A DNA stretch of 10,865 nucleotides from Rhodobiaceae bacterium UBA7804. GTDB taxonomy: Bacteria; Pseudomonadota; Alphaproteobacteria; Parvibaculales; Parvibaculaceae. Under the pieces are notes generated by a model. That model did not search any database and had not been told where the DNA came from. It was given only the letters and a program-made list of their open reading frames with translations. Both the position numbers and the translations under genes were made by a program. Positions 1-5,097 of this stretch are shown in pieces. Numbering within the stretch: the first letter of the stretch is position 1; each line of letters starts with the position of its first letter. Location of the stretch: contig DLCG01000012.1 of the NCBI GenBank assembly GCA_002480495.1, positions 1-10,865 on the forward strand. Direction: 5' to 3'.

Positions 1-1
1 C

Positions 2-919
2 GTGAAGCAGCTTGTGGAGGAAGGGCGCGTGAGGATAGAAGGCACGCGCCCGCGCGCCCTCACCGAGCCTTCCTACCGGGTGAAACGCGGCGAGCAATTC
101 GAGGTGACGCTGCCCGCGCCGCTGCCCGCGAAACCGCTCGGCCAGGCGATCCCGCTCGATGTCGTTTACGAGGATGCGGAACTCATCGTGGTGATGAAGC
201 CCGCAGGCCTCGTCGTCCACCCCGCGCCCGGCAACCCGGACATGACGCTGGTGAACGCGCTCATCGCGCATTGCGGGGAAACGCTGTCCGGCATCGGCGG
301 CGAGCGGCGGCCGGGCATCGTCCACCGGCTCGACAAGGAGACGTCGGGGCTCATGGTCGTCGCGAAGACGGACCGCGCGCATAAGGGCCTCGCCGAACAA
401 TTCGCCGCGCATGGGCGGGACGGGCGGCTCACCCGCGCCTACAAGGCGCTCAGCTGGGGCGTGCCCTCGCCGAAGCGCGGCACCATCGACGCGAATATCG
501 CGCGCTCATCCCACAACCGCTCGAAGATGGCGGCGCTGAAAACGCGGCTCGACGAGGACGGAGATGACGTGACCTCCGGCCGCCGCGCGATCACGCATTA
601 CGAGGTGGAGCGGGAGTTCGCGGGCGGGCTCGTCGCGCTTGTCGAATGCCGGCTGGAAACGGGGCGGACGCACCAGATCCGCGTGCACATGACCTCCATC
701 GGGCACCCGCTGCTCGGCGACCCGACCTATGGCACGGGGATGAAAAGCCGCGCCGCGAAACTCACCGATGGCGCCCGCGCCGCGCTGACAAGGCTCGGAA
801 GACAGGCGCTCCATGCCTGGCATCTGGGCTTTGAGCATCCCGTGACGGGCGAGCGGCTGGACTTCAATGCTCCGTTGCCGGAGGATATGGCGGAACTGGT
901 GAGGGAGTTGGAGGGGTGA
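2..919 (+). CDS. rluD: RluD-type 23S rRNA pseudouridine synthase (5' end outside window)
   Basis: Isomerises specific uridines in structured RNA to pseudouridine; RluD itself modifies helix 69 of 23S rRNA. The visible 305 residues start in the tail of an S4 RNA-binding domain (residues 1-35, ending in the RGEQFEV strand), so the true start lies upstream and the GTG at position 2 is probably an internal valine. The catalytic domain is complete. The signature HRLDKETSGLMVVAKT contains the catalytic Asp at residue 111, and the later motifs LETGRTHQIRVHM and HPLLGDPTYG are typical of the RluA/RluD class. An insertion-like Arg/Lys-rich stretch near residues 155-190 sits where family members vary. 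RluD is favoured over RluA or RluC because of the fit around the catalytic motif, but the exact target cannot be told from sequence. The stop is followed by structured non-coding DNA with no clear terminator for this gene. Confidence 0.93.
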   Translation: MKQLVEEGRVRIEGTRPRALTEPSYRVKRGEQFEVTLPAPLPAKPLGQAIPLDVVYEDAELIVVMKPAGLVVHPAPGNPDMTLVNALIAHCGETLSGIGGERRPGIVHRLDKETSGLMVVAKTDRAHKGLAEQFAAHGRDGRLTRAYKALSWGVPSPKRGTIDANIARSSHNRSKMAALKTRLDEDGDDVTSGRRAITHYEVEREFAGGLVALVECRLETGRTHQIRVHMTSIGHPLLGDPTYGTGMKSRAAKLTDGARAALTRLGRQALHAWHLGFEHPVTGERLDFNAPLPEDMAELVRELEG

Positions 920-923
920 GAGG

Positions 924-989
924 CGGTTTGCGCAGCAAATGAAAAGGCTTGGCGGACTTTTTCAAGTCCCGAACGCCCCGAGCGCAAAC
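924..989. repeat. Inverted repeat with nested hairpin downstream of rluD
   Basis: A perfect 9-bp inverted repeat (GGTTTGCGC at 924-932, GCGCAAACC at 981-989) encloses a smaller hairpin (GGACTT 954-959, loop TTTC, AAGTCC 964-969). It begins five bases after the rluD stop. There is no T-run after the right arm, so it is not a standard intrinsic terminator; it could protect the 3' end of the rluD mRNA. A further palindrome (TTACGA-TT-TCGTAA, 1005-1018) follows. Apart from these, 990-1066 holds nothing recognisable. Confidence 0.4.
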
Positions 990-1066
990 CAGCGGCCTCG
1001 ACTCTTACGATTTCGTAACGGAATGGCTGGACCAGAACCCGCGAATCGCTGAATGATGAGCAGGAT

Positions 1067-1108
1067 TGCCACGAAAAAAGCCGGGGCTGCAACCCCGGCT
1101 TCGTGGCA
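1067..1108 (-). terminator. Strong intrinsic terminator reading on the minus strand
   Basis: Near-perfect palindrome. The core stem AGCCGGGG (1079-1086) pairs with CCCCGGCT (1093-1100) around a 6-nt loop, and an outer 8-bp stem (TGCCACGA 1067-1074 with TCGTGGCA 1101-1108) is separated from it by four unpaired A. Read on the minus strand, the GC-rich stem is followed directly by six U, which is the classic rho-independent layout. Read on the plus strand there is no U-run. No minus-strand protein gene ends here, so the terminator is an orphan unless a small RNA is made (see 1074-1155). Confidence 0.75.
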
Positions 1109-1155
1109 TCCCGCAAAACATAGGAGCGTCGAGCGGGAAGCCTGTCTTCGCAGAC
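1074..1155 (-). ncRNA. Candidate small RNA, about 80 nt, minus strand
   Basis: Inferred from three things in the correct order on the minus strand: a perfect TTGACA -35 box (1185-1190) with a weak -10 box 17 nt later, then a hairpin with a GCGA tetraloop (stem CTGTCT/AGACAG, 1142-1157), then a second possible stem (CCCGC about 1132-1136 with GCGGG about 1109-1113), then the strong terminator at 1067-1108. The loop of the second stem contains CGCTCCT, which resembles an anti-Shine-Dalgarno sequence. It matches no RNA family I can name. The -10 box is poor, and the start of the transcript is a guess from promoter spacing. Confidence 0.3.
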
Positions 1156-1161
1156 AGCCTA

Positions 1162-1190
1162 AAACTGGGCTGATTTGGACAAGCTGTCAA
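1162..1190 (-). promoter_or_regulatory. Possible sigma-70 promoter on the minus strand
   Basis: The minus strand carries TTGACA (complement of 1185-1190), a 17-nt spacer, then CAGTTT (complement of 1162-1167). The -35 box is a perfect consensus. The -10 box keeps only A at position 2 and T at position 6, the two most important bases. It points at the orphan minus-strand terminator. Confidence 0.3.
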
Positions 1191-1226
1191 CGACGCTCCA
1201 CTCGTTGCAATGTGGAGAAAAGTCGA

Positions 1227-1436
1227 ATGGCAAAAACGCCTCCGAACCACGGAAAACCGTGGACCAAGTCTGACGTCCAGCAGCTCAAAAAAGAAGTGGG
1301 TCAGAATACACCGACCCGCGTCCTCGGCCTTCACCTCGGGCGCACGCCCGAGGCCGTGTACAACAAGGCCGGTGAGCTGGGCGTGTCGCTCAAGCCGACA
1401 AACCAAAGCCCCTACGGGAGCAAGTCGAAGAAGTAA
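1227..1436 (+). CDS. Small SANT/Myb-like (HTH) protein, 69 aa
   Basis: A 69-residue basic protein. The pattern W-T-x-x-D-V-x-x-L-K near residues 12-21, followed by TPTRVLGLHLGRTPEAVYNKA (about 28-48), is a helix-turn-helix of the SANT/Myb or GcrA type, in which Trp packs the first helix and LGRT-xx-AV-xxKA forms the recognition helix. The C-terminal part (GVSLKPTNQSPYG) is what I recall from a widespread family of small uncharacterised alphaproteobacterial proteins. DNA binding is therefore likely, but the role is unknown. The ATG at 1227 is chosen because GGAG(A) lies at 1213-1217 and homology starts there; an upstream in-frame ATG at 1053 would run through the palindrome at 1067-1108. It is followed closely by its own terminator, so it is a single-gene unit. 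Its GC resembles the core genome more than the TIR operon after it. Confidence 0.8.
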   Translation: MAKTPPNHGKPWTKSDVQQLKKEVGQNTPTRVLGLHLGRTPEAVYNKAGELGVSLKPTNQSPYGSKSKK

Positions 1437-1455
1437 AACGCACCGCGGAGACAGT

Positions 1456-1490
1456 GGTCAGGCAGCAATTTCGTCGGCTGCCTGACCTTT
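1456..1490 (+). terminator. Intrinsic terminator of the small SANT-like gene
   Basis: A perfect 11-bp stem (GGTCAGGCAGC 1456-1466 with GCTGCCTGACC 1477-1487), a 10-nt loop and a short T-run (1488-1490, then GGTGTGT). It lies 20 bases after the stop at 1436. The U-run is short but the stem is strong. It separates the small gene from the TIR operon. Confidence 0.7.
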
Positions 1491-1557
1491 GGTGTGTCTC
1501 TAACCTGAACACTTCAAGGATTACGAGTCAGGGAAGTAAGGAACAGGATTTTTAAGA

Positions 1558-1950
1558 ATGAAACGGGTTTTTCTCAGCTTCAAAATGGAAGACAAAAAAC
1601 AGGTCGACGGAATTCGATTGCTTTCTTGGAATGAGAACGTAGGGCTAGAGTTCTATGACGAGTCCGTCCGCGTAGCGTACAAGAGCGAGAATGCGCCTTA
1701 TATTCGTGGCCGAATAAAAGAAAAGATTTCCCGGGCAAGTGTGACTGTGGGCTTTTTGGGAGTTAATACAGCTCAAAGTGAATGGGTAGATTGGGAACTG
1801 TCCACCAGTTTGAGCCTTGGAAAGACGCTAATACTTATGGGCCTTCCAAATGGACCCGGCACGCTCATCTTGCCGCCCTCGGTACGAGGTAAGGAGTGGT
1901 GGCTGTGGAACATGAATTTGCTTCAACAGCTAATCGAGCAAGCACCATGA
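1558..1950 (+). CDS. ThsB-like TIR domain protein (DUF1863/MTH538 type)
   Basis: A 130-residue protein that is essentially one TIR-like domain of the group used by ThsB of the Thoeris anti-phage system. The first strand KRVFLSF (2-8) and the loop ED, the segment YIRGRIKEKISRASVTVGFLG (48-68) and the motif SEWVDWELSTS (74-84) follow the family pattern. Glu80 in WVDWE sits where the catalytic glutamate of NAD-cleaving TIR enzymes lies. In Thoeris such proteins turn NAD into a signal molecule that activates an effector; that is the likely role here, inferred by homology. It is shorter than characterised ThsB proteins (roughly 190-200 residues), lacking a C-terminal extension. AGGA (1545-1548) is its ribosome binding site. 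Its stop overlaps the next start (ATGA at 1947-1950), implying coupled translation. GC is low: 27 of 60 bases at 1741-1800, against 37 of 60 at 4201-4260 in rpoH. Confidence 0.85.
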   Translation: MKRVFLSFKMEDKKQVDGIRLLSWNENVGLEFYDESVRVAYKSENAPYIRGRIKEKISRASVTVGFLGVNTAQSEWVDWELSTSLSLGKTLILMGLPNGPGTLILPPSVRGKEWWLWNMNLLQQLIEQAP

Positions 1951-2411
1951 ACTTTCAAGAACCAAGTTCGGGTTATGAGAGACTAGAGTCGCAAATTTCT
2001 TGGTACGACGAGAAAAGCAAACTTGCGCAACGGAATTTCAAATGGGGCCGCTACCTTGTTCTCGCCGCCTCCTCCGCCGTTCCTATTGCAGCGCTCCTAG
2101 AATACAATTTGATAGCCGCAATTTTAGGCGGCCTCGTAGCCGTGACCGAAGCTGTGCAGCACGTAAATCAATGGCAGCACAACTGGATTACCTATCGTTC
2201 CACCTGCGAAGCTCTCAGACACGAAAAATATACCTATATTGAGCGCGCGGATCCTTACGACGCATTAGACGACGCCTCTGCGCGCAAGTTGCTTGTTGAA
2301 CGAGTAGAAAGCCTCATTTCCACAGAACATTCGAAGTGGATCGCCAGCCAAGAACGCGCTGCCGAAACTTCGCCTAAGGCCGATCCTCGCTCAGCCCGCG
2401 CTCCGAACTAG
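1947..2411 (+). CDS. SLATT-domain (DUF4231) two-helix membrane protein
   Basis: A 154-residue protein. An N-terminal helix with RLESQISWYDEKSKLAQ (12-28) is followed by two membrane segments (about 34-51 and 54-71) and a cytoplasmic helical tail with NWITYRSTCEALRHEKYTY (79-97) and a final SKW. This is the arrangement of the DUF4231/SLATT family, described as 2TM effectors associated with nucleotide-signal defence systems and predicted to form pores or otherwise damage the inner membrane. The ATG at 1947 overlaps the stop of the TIR gene; a longer in-frame start at 1896 would only add residues coded out of frame inside the TIR gene. Coupling to a ThsB-like TIR suggests the SLATT protein is the effector answering a TIR-made signal, in the place where Thoeris has ThsA. 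No SLOG, SIR2 or Macro sensor domain is attached, so how it would receive a signal is open. Confidence 0.85.
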   Translation: MNFQEPSSGYERLESQISWYDEKSKLAQRNFKWGRYLVLAASSAVPIAALLEYNLIAAILGGLVAVTEAVQHVNQWQHNWITYRSTCEALRHEKYTYIERADPYDALDDASARKLLVERVESLISTEHSKWIASQERAAETSPKADPRSARAPN

Positions 2412-2426
2412 ACCCTTGGAGCTATC

Positions 2427-3638
2427 ATGAGCTTTCGTCTTGAGGGATTTGATGAACTTCAACGCACGCTGGATCAAGCCACCAAAGCGCTTGGGGATTT
2501 GGACGGCGAAATTGCGACACTGAGCTTTGACCCCGGTGACCCCGCAAGCGTAGAAGCCGCACTAGTCCAACTTGATATGGCGATTGACTCTAAAATTGCG
2601 CCGTATCGAGGGAATGAACTGGTGGAAACCGCCGCCGCAAATCTCAAGCAGCAATATCGCTCCGAGATATTGAATCGTGCAGAAGAGGCGCGCCAGAGCC
2701 GCGCGGAGCCGATGACAAAAGATAACATTGACGCATCAGTTCTGCGACAGATTGAGAATACAATCAACGACCTACGTCGAGCTGAATACAACACGTTCGA
2801 CCGACATATCAAAAAACTCGCACGTCTGCTGCATTCTGAGAGCTTGGACCCGATAACACGCAAACTAGCGGAGGGCATCGACATCGATGCTTGGTTGGAG
2901 GCTGGCTACGCAACGCAAGGTGGCATGGTCGGGAGCGCTACGCTGGACTGGCCGGAAACCACGGAACAAGAGCTAGGAACAGTTATTCTTCTCACTGACA
3001 AATTCTCTGGCGCACCCGACGAAGCCATCGGTTTTGCTCATACGTTTTTTTATAATGGGAACAATGTGAGTAGCAACCTGCAGTTCATGGTGGCTGAGGT
3101 ATTCCTGCCGTTTGCCCGCGATTATATCGAGCATGTAAAGGCACAGACCGGAACAAACGAAGCTACGTTGCTACCGAAAGCTTCTGGCCCGGCCCCCAGA
3201 AAGGCTTTCATTGTTCATGGCCACGATGATGCAGCGCGAGAAGCCGTTGCCCGATTTCTTGAGCGGCTCAACTTTGAAGCAATTGTCCTACACGAACAGG
3301 CCAACCAAGGACGAACTATCATCGAGAAGATTGAGGCGCATGGCGACGTTGGGTTCGCTGTTGTCCTCCTGACGCCCGACGATATTGGTGGCATGAGCGA
3401 AGATGATCTGCGACCGCGAGCGCGTCAAAATGTTTTGCTAGAATTAGGATATTTCGTCGGACGATTGGGGAGAGCTCGCGTATGCGCTCTTAAGAAGGGC
3501 GATGTCGAAGTCCCCTCCGATTTTGACGGCGTGGTCTACCAAAACCTAGATGCAGCCGGGGCATGGAAAACGGCTTTAGGAAAAGAGCTTCAGGCCGCAG
3601 GCTTCAATATCGACTGGAACCTTATAATGGGGCGATGA
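2427..3638 (+). CDS. Protein with C-terminal Cap12/Pycsar-type TIR domain and unknown N-terminal domain
   Basis: A 403-residue protein. Residues about 258-395 are a TIR-like nucleotide-binding domain of the kind found in Cap12 and Pycsar effectors (PF10137). It begins with KAFIVHGHDD (259-268), continues with VLHEQANQGRTIIEKIE and VVLLTPDDIGG, and has the NVLLELGYFVGRLG motif in which Glu339 is the expected catalytic residue. Such domains degrade NAD when activated. Residues 1-255 are mostly helical with no domain I can name; a segment near 181-243 (LLTDKFSG... VFLPFARDYIEHV) resembles regions I recall in other bacterial TIR proteins of this class. No STING, SAVED or cyclic-nucleotide-binding domain is visible. 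The start at 2427 has GGAG at 2417-2420 and lies 15 bases after the SLATT stop, so it belongs to the same operon. No active-site residue looks lost. It may be the sensor or a second NADase of the system. Confidence 0.85.
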   Translation: MSFRLEGFDELQRTLDQATKALGDLDGEIATLSFDPGDPASVEAALVQLDMAIDSKIAPYRGNELVETAAANLKQQYRSEILNRAEEARQSRAEPMTKDNIDASVLRQIENTINDLRRAEYNTFDRHIKKLARLLHSESLDPITRKLAEGIDIDAWLEAGYATQGGMVGSATLDWPETTEQELGTVILLTDKFSGAPDEAIGFAHTFFYNGNNVSSNLQFMVAEVFLPFARDYIEHVKAQTGTNEATLLPKASGPAPRKAFIVHGHDDAAREAVARFLERLNFEAIVLHEQANQGRTIIEKIEAHGDVGFAVVLLTPDDIGGMSEDDLRPRARQNVLLELGYFVGRLGRARVCALKKGDVEVPSDFDGVVYQNLDAAGAWKTALGKELQAAGFNIDWNLIMGR

Positions 3639-3645
3639 GACCCGC

Positions 3646-3669
3646 AGCCTGCACTTTTGAAGCAGGGCT
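3646..3669 (+). terminator. Weak possible terminator after the TIR operon
   Basis: AGCCTGC (3646-3652) can pair with GCAGGGCT (3662-3669) with one bulged G and a 9-nt loop; a T-rich stretch (TTTTCTTTA, 3688-3696) comes only about 20 bases later. It begins eight bases after the stop of the TIR gene. Stem and U-run are poorly placed, so read-through towards rpoH is possible. Confidence 0.25.
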
Positions 3670-3705
3670 AGCACTTGATGCACCCCCTTTTCTTTAGCGA
3701 ACGCT

Positions 3706-3736
3706 CTTTAACTCCCGTTCCGGGCGCCTATATGGG
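3706..3736 (+). promoter_or_regulatory. Candidate heat-shock (sigma-32) promoter of rpoH
   Basis: CTTT (3706-3709), a 17-nt spacer and CCTATATGGG (3727-3736). The published alphaproteobacterial heat-shock consensus is CTTG-N17/18-CYTATNTNNG; the -10 part matches at every defined position and the -35 part differs in one base (T for G). It lies about 250 bases before the rpoH start, in the right orientation. This suggests that RpoH helps transcribe its own gene. The rest of 3640-3940 holds a second AT-rich spot (TTATAA, 3785-3790) without a convincing -35 box, and no gene. Confidence 0.5.
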
Positions 3737-3940
3737 ATAAGCCGGCTCGGGGGGACCGAGATTTCCCCGCGACAAATCGCGCCCTTATAAATGCGGAACG
3801 GACAAGATTTCGCCCGCGTTTGGGTGTCAGATAGCCTGACTTCAGCCGTCGGGTATTCCGGCGGCTGGTCCGCGGGCGGGCTCCGGGAAGGGGCCCCTCG
3901 GCGGACTTGAAGGTACGAACGGAAACAGGGCTCGCGCCGC

Positions 3941-3985
3941 CCTCCCCCGCTTTTCGGGGAGGCCCCGCGGGCCGGATTGGGGGCC
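3941..3985 (+). promoter_or_regulatory. rpoH leader hairpins that can cover the ribosome binding site
   Basis: Two adjacent stems can form just before rpoH: CCTCCCC (3941-3947) with GGGGAGG (3956-3962), and GGCCCC (3961-3966) with GGGGCC (3980-3985). The second stem includes the GGGGG (3979-3983) that is the only Shine-Dalgarno-like sequence for the ATG at 3989. The two stems share bases 3961-3962, so they would compete or stack. The arrangement suits temperature-dependent translation of the kind known for rpoH mRNA in other bacteria, but no folding was computed. Confidence 0.35.
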
Positions 3986-3988
3986 CAG

Positions 3989-4918
3989 ATGGCCGAAACG
4001 AAAGCAAAGCCCGCATCGAAGCTGCTCGCGCCCGCGCCGAGCCCGGAAGGCTCGCTGTCGCGCTACCTGCAGGAGATCCGCAAATTCCCCATGCTGGAGC
4101 CGCAGGAAGAATACATGCTGGCCAAGCGCTGGAAGGAACATGAGGACACGGAGGCCGCGCACAAGCTGGTGACGAGCCATCTGCGCCTCGTGGCGAAGAT
4201 CGCCATGGGCTATCGCGGCTATGGCCTTCCCATCGGCGAGGTGATCTCGGAAGGCAATGTGGGCCTGATGCAGGCGGTGAAGCGCTTCGAGCCGGAAAAA
4301 GGCTTTCGGCTCGCGACTTACGCCATGTGGTGGATCCGCGCCTCGATCCAGGAATATATCCTGCGCTCGTGGTCGCTCGTGAAAATGGGCACGACCGCCG
4401 CGCAGAAGAAGCTCTTCTTCAACCTGCGGAAAGTGAAGGGCCAGATCCAGGCGATCGAGGAAGGCGATTTGCGCCCCGAACAGGTGGCGGAGATTTCCGA
4501 GCGGCTCGGCGTGACCGAGGACGAGGTGATCTCCATGAACCGGCGCCTGTCGGGCCCGGACAATTCGCTGAACGCGCCGCTCCGGCAGGACTCGGAAAGC
4601 GGCGAGTGGCAGGACTGGCTGGTGGACGACAGCGCCGACCAGGAAGCGACGCTCGGCGAAGCCGAAGAGATGGACCTTCGCCGCGAGATGCTCGCCGCGG
4701 CGATGGAAACGCTGAACGAACGCGAGATGCACATTCTGACGGAGCGCAGGCTGAAGGACGAGCCGGCGACGCTGGAAGATCTTTCCCAGCATTACGGCAT
4801 CAGCCGCGAGCGCGTGCGCCAGATCGAGGTGCGCGCCTTCGAGAAGCTGCAAAAGGCGATGAAGAACGCCATGCGCGAGCAGGCCGATGCAAGACGCGAG
4901 GCGCTGGCCGATTTCTGA
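3989..4918 (+). CDS. rpoH: RNA polymerase sigma-32 (heat-shock sigma factor)
   Basis: Directs RNA polymerase to heat-shock promoters (chaperone and protease genes). The 309-residue protein has the full group-3 sigma layout: region 1.2 (SLSRYLQEIRKFPMLEPQEE, 22-41), region 2 (LVTSHLRLVAKIAMGYRGYG; GLMQAVKRFEPEKGFRLATYAMWWIRASIQEYI, core and -10 binding), the RpoH-specific box QKKLFFNLR (139-147), region 3, and a region 4.2 helix-turn-helix (LEDLSQHYGISRERVRQIEV, 262-281) that reads the -35 element. The RpoH box separates it from RpoD and RpoS. The ATG at 3989 is preferred to a TTG at 3977 because GGGGG at 3979-3983 then stands at proper spacing. It is somewhat longer than E. coli RpoH (284 residues), through the N-terminal Ala/Lys-rich tail and extra C-terminal residues. 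A strong terminator follows, so it is probably a single-gene transcript. Confidence 0.97.
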   Translation: MAETKAKPASKLLAPAPSPEGSLSRYLQEIRKFPMLEPQEEYMLAKRWKEHEDTEAAHKLVTSHLRLVAKIAMGYRGYGLPIGEVISEGNVGLMQAVKRFEPEKGFRLATYAMWWIRASIQEYILRSWSLVKMGTTAAQKKLFFNLRKVKGQIQAIEEGDLRPEQVAEISERLGVTEDEVISMNRRLSGPDNSLNAPLRQDSESGEWQDWLVDDSADQEATLGEAEEMDLRREMLAAAMETLNEREMHILTERRLKDEPATLEDLSQHYGISRERVRQIEVRAFEKLQKAMKNAMREQADARREALADF

Positions 4919-4944
4919 GCTTCGCTCGCGTTTTTGAAGATCGG

Positions 4945-4976
4945 GGCCGCATCCCTTGCCGGGATGCGGCCTTTTT
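4945..4976 (+). terminator. Intrinsic terminator of rpoH
   Basis: An 11-bp stem, GGCCGCATCCC (4945-4955) with GGGATGCGGCC (4961-4971), a 5-nt loop and TTTTT (4972-4976) followed by CTTT. It starts 26 bases after the rpoH stop. It is the strongest plus-strand terminator in the window. The remaining bases to 5082 contain no gene. Confidence 0.93.
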
Positions 4977-5097
4977 CTTTGCTCAAGAAATAAATGTCAT
5001 CCCGGCGAAAGCCCGCCGCATTACGGAACCCTTGCGTGAGTTATCCGTTTGAAGCCCTACGGGGCATGAAGCGCCGCCACCCGGGAGGGGACATCTC

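Noticed and set aside
1123..1199. A 77-base stretch closed by GGAGCGTCG / CGACGCTCC, similar in length and ends to a tRNA.
   Set aside because: There is no T-arm GTTCNA sequence, no proper D-arm or anticodon arm, and no CCA. The arms may only be a chance or regulatory inverted repeat.
1005..1406. Minus-strand open frame of 133 codons opposite the SANT-like gene.
   Set aside because: It overlaps the supported plus-strand gene and runs through the strong minus-strand terminator; composition is that of a shadow frame and no domain is seen.
1140..3850. Possible att-like direct repeats (CAGACAGCCT near 1151 and CAGATAGCCT near 3829) flanking the accessory insert.
   Set aside because: Only about ten bases with a mismatch, and no integrase nearby; fits chance.
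3842..4852. Minus-strand open frame of 336 codons opposite rpoH.
   Set aside because: A shadow of a GC-rich gene: His/Arg/Leu-rich, low-complexity product, while rpoH on the other strand is certain.
4995..5012. TGTCATCCCGGCGAAAGC, resembling one end of a dispersed repeat common in alphaproteobacteria.
   Set aside because: Only one arm is recognisable and no matching second arm is found before the next gene; too short to call a repeat copy.
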